Source: an uncultured Eubacteriales bacterium (lineage in GTDB: Bacteria; Bacillota; Clostridia; Oscillospirales; Acutalibacteraceae). Taken from it: 64,000 bases of DNA. Below, piece after piece: positions 16,147-25,732 of the stretch. The position numbers and the translations under genes were made by a program. Under the pieces are notes generated by a model that was not told where the DNA came from, ran no database searches, and saw only the letters and a program-made list of their open reading frames with translations. The stretch covers positions 1-64,000 of the forward strand of contig OMUY01000049.1 in the NCBI GenBank assembly GCA_900314355.1, read 5' to 3'. Every line of letters starts with the position of its first letter. The first letter of the stretch is position 1.

Positions 16147-17259
16147 ATGCAATTTGTTAATTATAATTTTTCAAATTATTTCATGACAGACGAAAGCTAT
16201 CACAGAAAAAAAATAGCGATTTTTCAAAAGGATCTCTCTATCGGCGGTATTCAGAGGTCTTTACTCAATTTACTCACATATATCGACTTGTCATATTACG
16301 ATGTCGATTTGTTCCTGTTTACCGAACCTGAATTGGCCACTCGGAATGATTTGAAAAATATCAATGTCCATATTTTAAAACCTCTTCCGTATTTTAACAG
16401 GGTTGTTCCTTTTGAAATGTTGATGAAAACATATTATTATGATCTTCCGAAAGAAAAATATGACATTGCCATTGATTATAATTCTTATTCCAACGAGTGC
16501 GCGCTTTGTGTACTTCAGATGAATGCCGCAAGAAAAATAATGTGGATTCATAATGACGTCGAAACAGAGTATAAGAATATGCCAAAATACAGAATATTGT
16601 GGCATTTCTTTAAATCCAAATTCAAATATTACGATGAATTTGCCGCCGTCTCAAACGGTATAGTGGAGCCTTTTGCGAAAAAAACTGGAATTAATGAAAA
16701 CAGAATAAGCGTTATTCCTAATTCAATAAATACAGCGTTAATTTTCAAAAAGGCAAAAGAAAAAATTGATTTCGACGTGGATTCCAATCTTGTCAATTTC
16801 ATTTTTGTTGGAAGGTTTACTCATCAAAAAGGAATAGATTTGACTTTGATCGAATTTTCAAAAGCGCTTAAAAAAAGGCAGGATATACATCTTTACCTTT
16901 TGGGCGACGGCGAAGAATTGCCGAAAATCAAATCAATGATCAAAGAATTAAATCTTTCTCATTATGTCACTATCCTTCATGCAGTAGAAAATCCGTATCC
17001 GTATATGGCGAAAATGGATGCGCTTATACTTACGTCAAGACATGAAGGTCAGGGCATGGTTCTTTGGGAAGCGAAAGCTCTCGGACTTGATATTATTTTC
17101 TCCCACAGACTTGAAAAATATAATCCGGAGCTTACAGGTACGTATAATATTGCGAGAGCTATTATCGAAGAGGAACATCATGTCAAGGTTCATGACGCTT
17201 TAGACGGTTATAATTTAAAAATAAAAAATGCTCTCTATGAGCTTATTGAAAATAATTGA
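16147..17259 (+). CDS. Family 4-type glycosyltransferase
   Basis: This GT-B enzyme is about 370 residues. The N-terminal domain starts KKIAIFQKDLSIGGIQRSLLNLL. The C-terminal domain has FVGRFTHQKGIDLTLIEFSKA, LYLLGDGEELPKI and the nucleotide-sugar loop TSRHEGQGMVLWEAKALG, whose E-x7-E spacing is typical of GT4. It probably builds a cell-surface glycan at the inner membrane face. The start is uncertain: a TTG at 16123 overlaps a hairpin (TTCCGGC/GCCGGAA, 16126-16145), so ATG 16147 is preferred, though its ribosome site is weak. Confidence 0.8.
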   Translation: MQFVNYNFSNYFMTDESYHRKKIAIFQKDLSIGGIQRSLLNLLTYIDLSYYDVDLFLFTEPELATRNDLKNINVHILKPLPYFNRVVPFEMLMKTYYYDLPKEKYDIAIDYNSYSNECALCVLQMNAARKIMWIHNDVETEYKNMPKYRILWHFFKSKFKYYDEFAAVSNGIVEPFAKKTGINENRISVIPNSINTALIFKKAKEKIDFDVDSNLVNFIFVGRFTHQKGIDLTLIEFSKALKKRQDIHLYLLGDGEELPKIKSMIKELNLSHYVTILHAVENPYPYMAKMDALILTSRHEGQGMVLWEAKALGLDIIFSHRLEKYNPELTGTYNIARAIIEEEHHVKVHDALDGYNLKIKNALYELIENN

Positions 17260-17268
17260 TTCTGCGAT

Positions 17269-18246
17269 ATGAAATATTCTGTTATCGTTCCGTGTTATAA
17301 CTGTGAACATACAATAATATATTCGGTAAATTCCTGTCTTAAATATATGAAAGACAGAAAAGATATTGAACTTATCCTTGTAAACGACGGGTCTACCGAC
17401 AGCACTGCTCAAATATTAAATACCATTTCTCAAAATGATAAGCGCATAAAAATCGTAAATAAACAAAACGGCGGTCCTTCTTCATCGAGAAACATGGGGA
17501 TAGAAAAAGCAACCGGAAAATATATTCTGTTCCTTGATTCTGACGACGAGTTTATCGACGATGTTTTTTCGATTGAACCTGATAATAATAATGATGTTCT
17601 GATATTCGGATTTTATCAGAATATAATTCCAGCCAGATGCAAAATAGATTATATACCGTTTTCCGATTCATTGAATTATCTCTATTCTAATAACTTTTTA
17701 AATCCGGTTTGGAACAAAATTTATTCGAGAGATTTTTTGATTTCAAACAATATCAGGTTTTCCGATATGATGTATGGAGAGGACAGGATATTCAACGCCG
17801 ATATTATCGAAGCAGGAGCGAATATTTCAATCCTCAATAAAATTTATTATAACTATATTATCAGAGATAATCTCAGTCTTACATCTAAATATCTGCCGGA
17901 GAAATTTGAAGATATCCTTATAATTTATGAAAGATATAAAAATATTCTCGGAAATACTGATGAATTAAGATTCGGACTTATTAAAGGAATTATTTCAACA
18001 GCTGTTGTAATGATAGGCGGAGATGAAAAATTTTCCGATGAAAAAATAAAAAGAAATATCGGCGAAATTATTTCGGATCCGATTGTCATGTCTGCCTTTT
18101 CCGATAAAATAGGAGGAGATTCGTACAGGGAGATTTTGAGAAAAGTCATCTGTTCGGGAAATGCGTTATTGAATTTTTGTATGATGAAAGCTATATATTT
18201 TATTAAAAAATATTTTTACTCGGTATACCTTAAATACAGAAAATAA
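17269..18246 (+). CDS. Family 2-type glycosyltransferase
   Basis: This 325-residue GT-A enzyme opens YSVIVPCYNCEHTI and has LILVNDGSTDSTAQIL, GGPSSSRNMGIEKATGKYILFLD and the metal-binding SDDE. No transmembrane loop region is obvious except a weakly hydrophobic C-terminus (LNFCMMKAIYFIKKYF), which may associate with the membrane. It starts 9 bases after the GT4 gene, so both probably add sugars to the same surface polymer. A good terminator follows. Confidence 0.85.
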   Translation: MKYSVIVPCYNCEHTIIYSVNSCLKYMKDRKDIELILVNDGSTDSTAQILNTISQNDKRIKIVNKQNGGPSSSRNMGIEKATGKYILFLDSDDEFIDDVFSIEPDNNNDVLIFGFYQNIIPARCKIDYIPFSDSLNYLYSNNFLNPVWNKIYSRDFLISNNIRFSDMMYGEDRIFNADIIEAGANISILNKIYYNYIIRDNLSLTSKYLPEKFEDILIIYERYKNILGNTDELRFGLIKGIISTAVVMIGGDEKFSDEKIKRNIGEIISDPIVMSAFSDKIGGDSYREILRKVICSGNALLNFCMMKAIYFIKKYFYSVYLKYRK

Positions 18247-18263
18247 ATTTTTATAAATAAAAA

Positions 18264-18305
18264 GAAACAATCCGCAAAATAGAAAAGCGGATTGTTTCTT
18301 TTTGT
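18264..18305 (+). terminator. Rho-independent terminator
   Basis: GAAACAATCCGC/GCGGATTGTTTC, a 12-bp stem followed by TTTTTTG. Confidence 0.9.
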
Positions 18306-18487
18306 TTGGGCATATGGAGTATTTTGAAAAAATCAGGGATAAAAACGGAAAAATCTCATTGGTTTTTACAACAATAATATACTCCAAAATTTTACAATAA
18401 TCAATAGATAAACAAAAAATTAATAATATGTTCATTAAAAATTTACAGTTTATTCTGATTTACAATTATTGTTTAAAGAAATTTTTT

Positions 18488-19693
18488 TTACACCAAATCT
18501 GTCGAATAAATAAATAACGGCAACGGAAGCCATGATTTAACGTTGTCTGAAATACCGTCTCTTATTTCCGAGTGGATTGAAAAGAAAAATCTCATTGCAT
18601 CCGTATGGTTTAAGACAATATCGCATTTTTGTTTGTCGTCTAAATCTATAACGGATATTTTATTATTTTCAGAAATAATTTCAAACTTTTCTTTTCGTTT
18701 TATTCCGTTTATCTCAAAGGAAAATTTTCCGTCCGGAATAAAACTTGTTTCGGATTTGAGATTCAGAAATGACGAAACTGTCTTTTTATAATTAAAGACG
18801 GAAAACTGTTCTACAGGACAGATACACAGGTATTCGCCGTGTTCGGATAAAAAACCGAGTAAATTTTTGTCGTATGAAGGGCAGTCGATTTCAATCTTCC
18901 CGTCGGGAGACATATTTAGAGCGGCGTTCACAATACCCGGGATATACTTTTTGTCTGTGTAGCCAATTTCGTGAACGTATTCTCCGTTCTGCCTTTCAAA
19001 GAAATAGCCTGCAAGTTTTCCCGAATCGGTCGCCTTATAAATTTTCGCATCCCATGACCTTATAATATCGTAAAACGGAGAAAAATCTCTTTTTATGAAC
19101 GCGTGCCGTGCCTCGTTAATTTTCTTGATTTCTTTTAAATATTTGTCGTTTTTTGTAATAGGAGAAATTTCAAGTTTTATATTTTCTCTGTTTCCTATAA
19201 AATGTTTTTCATTCCTCGTCAGAAAATCTATATTGTATTTGTAACCGCAGGGTTCAAAGGAAAAATATTCGTATCTCTGCCTGTTTCCGCCTAAAAACGC
19301 CATATCCGTGTCATTTTCAATCAACTCTGAAACAGCGTTTTTCATAATAGATTTCATATACCCTTTATGTCTGTATTCTTCCGATACAAACACGTTGCCT
19401 ATTCCGCATATTTTAAGCTGATTTCCGGCGACGACCATTTCGTTGTAAAAAAGTCCTGCGGACGCGCGGTATTGACCGTCCGCCGAAAGTGCAAGTTGGT
19501 TTTTGATTGACCCGTTTTCTTTTGTATAAATTTTCGGAAGCCTGTCAAAAAACGTATTTGTATGATTATATGAAAACGCCTTATCTATTAAAGGTTCCAA
19601 GACGTCATATTCATTGTCGGAGTCAACTTTTTTGACAACAACGTTTTTGTCCTGATGTGAAGACAAAAAATCAAATTGTAAATCCAAACTCAT
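18488..19693 (-). CDS. Eis-like GNAT N-acetyltransferase
   Basis: This 401-residue protein has an N-terminal GNAT domain: IGNVFVSEEYRHKGYMKSIM is the acetyl-CoA loop and MAFLGGNRQRYEYFSFEPCG a following strand-turn typical of the Eis group. A second GNAT-like half and an SCP2-like C-terminal region (ending in NHTDAMRFFFS) complete the Eis plan. Relatives acetylate aminoglycosides or proteins, but the natural substrate here is unknown. It starts 28 bases after the thioesterase gene, so the two form one minus-strand unit. Confidence 0.75.
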   Translation of the reverse strand: MSLDLQFDFLSSHQDKNVVVKKVDSDNEYDVLEPLIDKAFSYNHTNTFFDRLPKIYTKENGSIKNQLALSADGQYRASAGLFYNEMVVAGNQLKICGIGNVFVSEEYRHKGYMKSIMKNAVSELIENDTDMAFLGGNRQRYEYFSFEPCGYKYNIDFLTRNEKHFIGNRENIKLEISPITKNDKYLKEIKKINEARHAFIKRDFSPFYDIIRSWDAKIYKATDSGKLAGYFFERQNGEYVHEIGYTDKKYIPGIVNAALNMSPDGKIEIDCPSYDKNLLGFLSEHGEYLCICPVEQFSVFNYKKTVSSFLNLKSETSFIPDGKFSFEINGIKRKEKFEIISENNKISVIDLDDKQKCDIVLNHTDAMRFFFSIHSEIRDGISDNVKSWLPLPLFIYSTDLV

Positions 19694-19721
19694 ATTTTTT
19701 TCTTTGTATTATATTAATAAA

Positions 19722-20126
19722 TTATTTTACTCTGAACATCGTTTCATCAACCTCGGCAATTTTTTCATTTAAATCGTCGATTATTTCAACTTTATAAAAA
19801 GAGATTGTTCTTCCTTTTCTTATACATTCGGCATTTCCGATAAGTTTTGTCCCCCTCGTAGAACGCAGATAGCTTATCCTCGCATCGGCTGTTACGAACA
19901 TTCCGGCGTCTTTTCCGAAACAGGAGGCAGCTGCGCAAGCGTAATCCGCTATAGAAAATATCGCGCCTCCCATTACATTGCCCGAGGCATTCAAATGCCT
20001 TTTTTCTATCTTCATTTCAACTGTCGCTTTTCCGACTGAAATGTCTGTGATTAAAATTCCGTTTTCTCTGGCGAAGTGATCGTCCTCAAAAAATTTCAAA
20101 GCGTCTTCTTTTGTAAGCAGGTCCAT
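19722..20126 (-). CDS. PaaI-type hotdog thioesterase
   Basis: This 134-residue single hotdog domain has HLNASGNVMGGAIFSIADYA, the helix and loop where PaaI enzymes bind CoA, followed by strands TADARISYLRST and ISFYKVEIID. It probably hydrolyses an acyl- or aryl-CoA in the cytoplasm. GGAGG precedes the start. It is the first gene of the unit shared with the Eis-like acetyltransferase. Confidence 0.85.
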   Translation of the reverse strand: MDLLTKEDALKFFEDDHFARENGILITDISVGKATVEMKIEKRHLNASGNVMGGAIFSIADYACAAASCFGKDAGMFVTADARISYLRSTRGTKLIGNAECIRKGRTISFYKVEIIDDLNEKIAEVDETMFRVK

Positions 20127-20248
20127 TTTTTAATTCCTCCATAAGTCTTAATATAATATTTCTGTTGAAAAAATATATTGTCAAACCACTTTTAAAATCT
20201 TATTAAATAATTGTTTGATTTTTTTTGCAAAACTCAAAAATAATACGA

Positions 20249-20277
20249 TTGCAATTCATATTTTAAAGTGATATTAT
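20249..20277 (+). promoter_or_regulatory. Candidate promoter
   Basis: TTGCAA (20249-20254), 17 bp, TATTAT (20272-20277), about 100 bases before the small gene at 20378. Confidence 0.5.
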
Positions 20278-20377
20278 TATATTATACGCGGATATCAATA
20301 TAAGATAAATCAATTATAGAATAAATCTAAATTTACGTTGTTATCTAAATATCTGCATTTATTGGGAGTTGATTCTG

Positions 20378-20599
20378 ATGAAAGATACAGTAATAAGAAT
20401 AAAAGGAAAGCTCGGCAGTATGTTCACCGGATTTTCGGATTCAGGCAAACCGCATTTTACAACTTTTCCCGAAAAAGCAAAAATTTATACAGACCCGGAA
20501 AAAATTGAGCCTGACATTGAAATAATAGAAGCTGAAAGCGGAATCAAATGCGAACCTGATTTTTTTGAACACGCAAAAGAACAATTTTTGGAAAATTAA
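20378..20599 (+). CDS. Small hypothetical protein (73 aa)
   Basis: ATG 20378 is chosen over TTG 20369 because GGGAG (20364-20368) is correctly spaced only for the ATG. The product MKDTVIRIKGKLGSMFTG... is soluble and acidic towards the C-terminus (EPDIEIIEAESGIKCEPDFFE). I recognise no family. A good ribosome site, a promoter and codon use like the neighbours support a real gene. Confidence 0.6.
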   Translation: MKDTVIRIKGKLGSMFTGFSDSGKPHFTTFPEKAKIYTDPEKIEPDIEIIEAESGIKCEPDFFEHAKEQFLEN

Positions 20600-20642
20600 A
20601 TTTTATAAAATAAAAGAATATTTAATTGTTAAAGGAGAAGGA

Positions 20643-21035
20643 ATGGACAATTATAATCGAAATAATTATGAAAATGCAGGACAGCCCGGTAATTTTTACA
20701 ATGGACAGAATAATTATACGGTAAATGGAAATTACGGACAGTCCCAGAACCCCAACCCGGGAAATTTTCCTCCTCAGAACTCTAATTTTTATCAGCCTCA
20801 GATTCCGAATAACCTCAGACCTTTGTCTATGTGGGAATATTTCGGATACAGTATTCTCTTCTGCATACCAGTAATAGGGCTGATTTTCGCAATTGTATTT
20901 TCATTTTCCAATTCAAATATCAACAGAAGGAATTTTGCCCGTGCGCAGTTCTGCGTACTTATAATCTGTGTTGTAATAGGATTGATTCTCGGGCTTACAG
21001 GAGCGTTGTCAACCCTTATTTACTCATTAAACTGA
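20643..21035 (+). CDS. Small membrane protein with Asn/Gly/Pro-rich N-terminus
   Basis: The start is ATG 20643 behind AAAGGAGAAGG; an overlapping upstream ATG (20565) has no such site. The 130-residue product has a low-complexity N/Q/G/P/Y-rich tail (1-60), then two hydrophobic helices, WEYFGYSILFCIPVIGLIFA and CVLIICVVIGLILGLTGAL, joined by a basic loop SNINRRNFARAQ. This is the layout of small DUF4870/Yip1-like proteins of Firmicutes. Function is unknown. Confidence 0.65.
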   Translation: MDNYNRNNYENAGQPGNFYNGQNNYTVNGNYGQSQNPNPGNFPPQNSNFYQPQIPNNLRPLSMWEYFGYSILFCIPVIGLIFAIVFSFSNSNINRRNFARAQFCVLIICVVIGLILGLTGALSTLIYSLN

Positions 21036-21054
21036 ACAGGACATTATATAACCG

Positions 21055-21088
21055 GCCGCCCCGTCTTTTCGACAGAGCGGCTGATATT
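21055..21088. terminator. Hairpin between convergent genes
   Basis: GCCGC (21055-21059) pairs with GCGGC (21077-21081), with an inner GTC/GAC; TGATATTTTA follows on the plus strand. Moderate terminator. Confidence 0.5.
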
Positions 21089-21625
21089 TTATTCGGAAAT
21101 TACTTTATCCATGCAGATATCATAATCATTCATTTGAATATCGTCAGACATCAGTTTTTTAAAGCATAAGCAGATAAGTTTTGTATCAAGACCGGCAAGA
21201 AATCTATCGTAGTATCCCGCGCCGTGGCCTAGTCTTTTTCCGTCTTTTGAAGCGCTGACACACGGGATAACACAAAGGTCGATTTCGCTTTTGTCATAAG
21301 CGGGAATATCTTTTTTTGGCTCATAAATACCAAACTTAGACAGAACAAGATTGTCAAGTGATTTTATCTCAACCGCGTTCATTTCGGTTTTGTTTTCACA
21401 TCTCGGTACAAGTACAGTCTTGCCGTCTGAAAGAGCCTTTTTGATAATCAAATGAGTATCAACTTCTCTGTCGGTAGAAATATAGATGAAAATCGTATGT
21501 GATTTTTTGTAATCATCGGAATTGATAAATTCGCTGTAGATTTTTTCTGAAGAATATTTTATATATTCTCGGCTCAAATTTTCTGTGAGATTTTTTATTT
21601 TCTGCCTTAGCTCGTGCTTTGTCAT
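21089..21625 (-). CDS. 5-formyltetrahydrofolate cyclo-ligase
   Basis: This 178-residue enzyme opens with a basic helix (MTKHELRQKIKNL). Next come IFIYISTDREVDTHLII, the VLVPRCENKTEMN strand, and the ATP/folate signature KRLGHGAGYYDRFL near residues 130-143. It converts 5-formyl-THF to methenyl-THF, clearing a dead-end inhibitor and returning one-carbon units. It is the last gene of the tmcAL operon, 3 bases after the lipase-like gene. folC lies about 10 kb away in this window. Confidence 0.9.
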   Translation of the reverse strand: MTKHELRQKIKNLTENLSREYIKYSSEKIYSEFINSDDYKKSHTIFIYISTDREVDTHLIIKKALSDGKTVLVPRCENKTEMNAVEIKSLDNLVLSKFGIYEPKKDIPAYDKSEIDLCVIPCVSASKDGKRLGHGAGYYDRFLAGLDTKLICLCFKKLMSDDIQMNDYDICMDKVISE

Positions 21626-21628
21626 CTG

Positions 21629-23377
21629 TTATTTTACAACCTTGAAATACTGTGTTCTTTCTGAGTTTGCTTTAAACGACGGGAATTCGACGTAATTTAC
21701 CGTGATTGAGCATTGAGTGCTTTCAACGTCTCCCTCGATACGTTTTAATGTGACGCTTTTCTTCATATTCGGTAAAAGCAGACCTTTCCCGCCTGTTATT
21801 TCATACGGAACACCGTTTATTGTGATTGATTTTACAGTCGCGAAACGCCATAAAGAATCATTTTTTATTACCGCTTTAATTTCTTTTGAATTTGAATCGA
21901 TAACAGATTGCGCTGAGCCGTCAATTCTAAGCGAAACGCAGTCTTTCGGATTATGCGATTCTAAGAACTGAGGATAATTCTCATCGGAATATACGTCGGT
22001 TATGTCTCTTGTCATCAAAAGCTTTTCGGCAAGTTTTCTTAAATCTTTGTCGTCATATTCCTGACAATGCTCCATTCCGTACACTACCCATGTATTTTCA
22101 GGCAGATAACCGTTGGAAACATCTGTCTGTCTTGAGGGAGAAATATGGTCGTGCCCATCCTGAACAGCCTGAACGTAATCTTCATCGAAAAATTTATCTG
22201 TGCTGAGTCCTGTTCCTCCTGTTGAACATTTGACGTCAACGAGGCCGTCGCCGTTCATGTGATTGCCTGTTGCAAGTTCAACGCCTTCACCGGTTAAGAT
22301 ATTTACGTTTATGGATTTCTTCTGCGCTTTAATTAATATTTCGGAGATATTTGCCATCGTGTCTTTGTGCATGTAATCCTCGACTTTAAGCAGCGCCGCG
22401 TTTTTATTATCATCAAGATAGATGTTTCTGTATTCGTCATACAAATCTGTAGGACATACGCCCCAGACGCATCCCCATGTCGTTACGTATTTTAAAGCGC
22501 ATTTTTGGATAACGTCGTAAACGCATTTGTTGATAAAACCTTTGTCGATGAATGACGTGATATCTTCAAGGTCTAAATCAATTCCTTTGTCTCTTAAAAT
22601 CATATCAAGAGCGATTTCAGCTTTTGCATCCATCAAAGATTCATCATCATTCATAATAATATTGAACATCTCGGAACCCGCGAACGCAGGAGAATTAAAT
22701 ACGATGTTATTTAGGTGAGAATTATTCCCGTATTCATTGAGATATTCAAGCCATAATTCGCATCCGTAGGAATTGCCTATAACATTTGCCTTATCTTTTC
22801 CTGTAATTTTTAATACGTCATCTACGAAAGTTTTAAGCTTTTCAACGCATGTTACCGCGTCAAGTCTCCAGTCATATTGAAATACGAAACAGTTATCTCC
22901 GCCGATTTTTTCGGCGACGTCGGACAGAAGTTTTCTGCCTGTAGGAGTTACAGATAAGAGACCGGCTTTTTTAAGCGCGGTGTATGAGCTTTCTTCTGCC
23001 GTTTCAGTCAAAGGTTTAATATCATAGTAAGAACTGCCGTCATCATTTGTTTTTAGCGGTTCAAAAATCGTTTCCGCGATTTTAACAACAGCCTCAGATC
23101 CTTTTTCATATTCCTTTTTTGTAGTTCCTCTCATCAGAGCAGGGAAGTTTTTAAGTATAAGCGATGCTACGGGAGAAATCTGCGGAGGCCATACGCGGGT
23201 TTCATTTTTAGTTCCCTTGTCTTTGATGAGCTCGTTTTCAAGAAGTCCGGGAACAATTATCACAGGGTAATCTTCATATTTCTCCTCGTTTTCCCGGGCA
23301 TATCCAATGACCGAAACGAATGAGAAAATAAGGGCGATGGACAAGAGAATACAAACAACTCTTTTGAATTTTTTCAT
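21629..23377 (-). CDS. Secreted LCAT-like alpha/beta hydrolase
   Basis: This 582-residue protein has a signal peptide (1-27, FVSVIGYA end) and a lecithin:cholesterol acyltransferase-like hydrolase fold: PVIIVPGLLENEL at the first strand, FQYDWRLDA before the nucleophile helix and VIGNSYG with Ser203. A later GHDHISPS may give the His. The last 100 residues form a beta-sandwich-like tail. It is probably a secreted lipase or phospholipid acyltransferase of unknown substrate. It is the third gene in the operon, next to another esterase. Confidence 0.75.
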   Translation of the reverse strand: MKKFKRVVCILLSIALIFSFVSVIGYARENEEKYEDYPVIIVPGLLENELIKDKGTKNETRVWPPQISPVASLILKNFPALMRGTTKKEYEKGSEAVVKIAETIFEPLKTNDDGSSYYDIKPLTETAEESSYTALKKAGLLSVTPTGRKLLSDVAEKIGGDNCFVFQYDWRLDAVTCVEKLKTFVDDVLKITGKDKANVIGNSYGCELWLEYLNEYGNNSHLNNIVFNSPAFAGSEMFNIIMNDDESLMDAKAEIALDMILRDKGIDLDLEDITSFIDKGFINKCVYDVIQKCALKYVTTWGCVWGVCPTDLYDEYRNIYLDDNKNAALLKVEDYMHKDTMANISEILIKAQKKSINVNILTGEGVELATGNHMNGDGLVDVKCSTGGTGLSTDKFFDEDYVQAVQDGHDHISPSRQTDVSNGYLPENTWVVYGMEHCQEYDDKDLRKLAEKLLMTRDITDVYSDENYPQFLESHNPKDCVSLRIDGSAQSVIDSNSKEIKAVIKNDSLWRFATVKSITINGVPYEITGGKGLLLPNMKKSVTLKRIEGDVESTQCSITVNYVEFPSFKANSERTQYFKVVK

Positions 23378-23406
23378 GATACAAAATCCTCAATATATAT
23401 TTATTA

Positions 23407-24315
23407 TTATTTTATAAACGCTTTGAAGAATGTCAGCATTTCATCGTTGGCTTCCATAGATTCATTGTATTCCGGAAAGCTTATGTTGAATACATGCGGA
23501 AGCGGGTGAAGCGGCGATTTTGGAAATACATGAAATATATGAAATATTCCGTGTTCAGATAAATCCCTGTCAAATTTTTTTGAAAGAAATCCTATGAAAT
23601 CTTCTTTTGAAGAAATCATCCAAATAGGCGGCATATTAGTGCAGTCAGTCAGAATATCGGACATATTGACATATTTTATGTATGGATTCTTTTCATAATT
23701 TTTGCCCATCATCTGTTCTGCGTATTCTCTTAATGCAGGAATTTTTAAAATCAAGTCGATGTCAAAAGCACCGCATGTATATCCGGCAGCGTTGAAATCA
23801 AACGATGGTTTTTTTACCCTGAATTTCTCGGCGAGATCAGGTCTTGCCATAACGGCAGTGACAACAGCCGCAAGATGTCCGCCGGCCGAATCTCCGGTGA
23901 TAAAAACATTATTCATATCACATCCGTTTTTATCTCCGTTTTTGTCTATCCAATCAAGAGCTTTAAAAATATCCCGAACCTGTTCATAAGTTTTTGCCTC
24001 AGGGCTTAATCTGTAATTGACATTCATCACAGTAAAGCCTTTTGACGCAAGGTAATAACAGTAATTTTTATTTATCTCTTTAAAGCCGTAGACCCATCCT
24101 CCGCCGTGAATATCAATTATGAGAGGCAGTTTTTTTTCGCCTCTGTTTTCAGGATAATAAAAATCGAATAGATGACCGTCGATAGCGTCATCGGTGTACG
24201 GAATGTCACATTCTTCTTTCACTCCGGAAACAGGCGTCTGAGATGCAAATCTTTTGTAATCTTTTTTTTCAACGTCGTTCCAAAACATTTTAAAAAATTT
24301 ATAAGGTATAGGCAT
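23407..24315 (-). CDS. Alpha/beta-hydrolase esterase of the Aes/HSL type
   Basis: This 302-residue cytoplasmic esterase has the hormone-sensitive-lipase oxyanion motif IHGGGWVYG (69-77), NVNYRLSPEA (98-107) and the nucleophile elbow ITGDSAGGH (Ser143). A C-terminal HPLPHVFN supplies the likely catalytic His. Such enzymes deacetylate short acyl esters, for example acetylated sugars. It lies 13 bases after tmcAL and 29 bases before the secreted lipase-like gene. Confidence 0.85.
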   Translation of the reverse strand: MPIPYKFFKMFWNDVEKKDYKRFASQTPVSGVKEECDIPYTDDAIDGHLFDFYYPENRGEKKLPLIIDIHGGGWVYGFKEINKNYCYYLASKGFTVMNVNYRLSPEAKTYEQVRDIFKALDWIDKNGDKNGCDMNNVFITGDSAGGHLAAVVTAVMARPDLAEKFRVKKPSFDFNAAGYTCGAFDIDLILKIPALREYAEQMMGKNYEKNPYIKYVNMSDILTDCTNMPPIWMISSKEDFIGFLSKKFDRDLSEHGIFHIFHVFPKSPLHPLPHVFNISFPEYNESMEANDEMLTFFKAFIK

Positions 24316-24328
24316 AATTAATCCTTTT

Positions 24329-25528
24329 TTATTTAATATATATTATTTCGTCCGTCATGTCCGAACCCGGTATTCTTCTTTTTTTGGTAGTTAAAAAATA
24401 TAAATCCTGGCTTCTCGCTTCAAGCTCGAAGATCCTTTTTGCGTAGCTGTCAAGCCTGCTTAAATCGGAATATCTCATGACAACAGGATAATTCATATTC
24501 TCGTTTATCTGTTTCAATAATATTCTGCCCGCATCATTAAAGCCTAACACTCTTAAATATGGCGGAGTTACAGATACATCTTCTTTTGTGATTCCAAGAT
24601 AAGAATTGAAAATTATTCTTTTTATACGCGAGAGAGTATATCTTTTCGTTTTCGCCGTAAAAAACAGTTCTTCAAGAGAAGATGATTTCCTGACCGAATC
24701 TATTATCCTGTTTTCTATACCTTCCGAAACATCGGGAGTATTCAGCAAATCCTCGGCTCTGCATCTCAACAGATACGAAAGCACCGATTCATCAAAATCA
24801 GACGCGGAGACGGGGAAAAATCCGTTTTCTTCTTCGCTTTTAAAAATATCAAGTAAATTTTCCGGAATATATTTTGTGTAATCTTTTCCGCTTAATATTA
24901 AAGACCTGATTTCTTTCGCAGAAATAAACTTTTCGTTGATGTCGTCAGAGTCGTGTGAGGCGCCTTCTCTTTTTACCGCAAACGGAATAATCTGCGATTT
25001 AAACTGTCTGACAGCTTTTAAATATTCAACGGCAAGAATGTTTTCGGGATATTTGAGATATGATCCGATTTCTTTTCCTAAAACGTCGTCAACTATTTTT
25101 TGTCTTGCCTGCGGAAACGGCAAGCCGGACGATTTATAATATTCGTTGATTTCTCTTTTGTAATATCTGTCTCCGCACACAAATGCGATTTTTTTTAATA
25201 TTTCAATATCGTCTGTCTGTGCGCCGAAAGAAATATTGTCGACAACTCCCGATTGAGCGGCAAGAAATACTGCGGCGCCGGCAAAGCGTTCCGCAGATGA
25301 AAGCGACCATACACAAGGCAGCTCAATTATAAGGTCGGCTCCGTTTTTTAAAGCCGATAACGCCCGTGACCTTTTGTCCATAATGGCGGGTTCACCTCTC
25401 TGGACATAATTTGAGCTCATTATTACCATAACGGCCTTATCGGGAAAATTTTCGCGGGTTTTCATCAGATGATATTTGTGTCCCGAGTGGAATGGATTAT
25501 ATTCCGCAACGACTGCGACTGCCCGCAT
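24329..25528 (-). CDS. tmcAL: tRNA(Met) cytidine acetate ligase
   Basis: This 399-residue nucleotidyltransferase-fold protein has the family N-terminus AVVAEYNPFHSGHKYHL (4-20, HxGH), followed by VIMSSNYVQRGEPAIMDK and LIIELPCVWSLSSAERFAGAA. TmcAL uses acetate and ATP to make N4-acetylcytidine at the wobble base of elongator tRNA-Met. It heads a four-gene minus-strand operon and diverges from ackA. That shared acetate link is noteworthy, as is the elongator tRNA-Met gene at 12.6 kb. Confidence 0.9.
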   Translation of the reverse strand: MRAVAVVAEYNPFHSGHKYHLMKTRENFPDKAVMVIMSSNYVQRGEPAIMDKRSRALSALKNGADLIIELPCVWSLSSAERFAGAAVFLAAQSGVVDNISFGAQTDDIEILKKIAFVCGDRYYKREINEYYKSSGLPFPQARQKIVDDVLGKEIGSYLKYPENILAVEYLKAVRQFKSQIIPFAVKREGASHDSDDINEKFISAKEIRSLILSGKDYTKYIPENLLDIFKSEEENGFFPVSASDFDESVLSYLLRCRAEDLLNTPDVSEGIENRIIDSVRKSSSLEELFFTAKTKRYTLSRIKRIIFNSYLGITKEDVSVTPPYLRVLGFNDAGRILLKQINENMNYPVVMRYSDLSRLDSYAKRIFELEARSQDLYFLTTKKRRIPGSDMTDEIIYIK

Positions 25529-25575
25529 TATTTGCCTCCTTAAAAATTACAAGACGTAAAAAATTAAGTAAATTT

Positions 25576-25604
25576 TATATAAATTTTCTCACCAAAACTG
25601 TCAA
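25576..25604 (-). promoter_or_regulatory. tmcAL operon promoter
   Basis: On the minus strand, TTGACA (25599-25604), 17 bp, TATATA (25576-25581), 48 bases before the tmcAL start. It faces away from the ackA promoter. Confidence 0.7.
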
Positions 25605-25613
25605 ATATTTGAG

Positions 25614-25642
25614 TTGAAATCATTTATGAATAAATATATAAT
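25614..25642 (+). promoter_or_regulatory. ackA promoter
   Basis: TTGAAA (25614-25619), 17 bp, TATAAT (25637-25642). The -35 boxes of the two divergent promoters are only 9 bases apart, so one regulator could affect both. Confidence 0.75.
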
Positions 25643-25732
25643 AAATCAATGGCGGAAAAATAACAAGTGTTTATTTAAATAAAATCATGAATTTTATATT
25701 TTACGCTTTATCAATTTATCGGAGGCATTTTA

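Noticed and set aside
18306..18487. GGAGTAT/ATACTCC inverted repeat (near 18313 and 18379)
   Set aside because: Arms are 7 bp apart by about 60 bases in AT-rich DNA; no tail or gene context supports a function.
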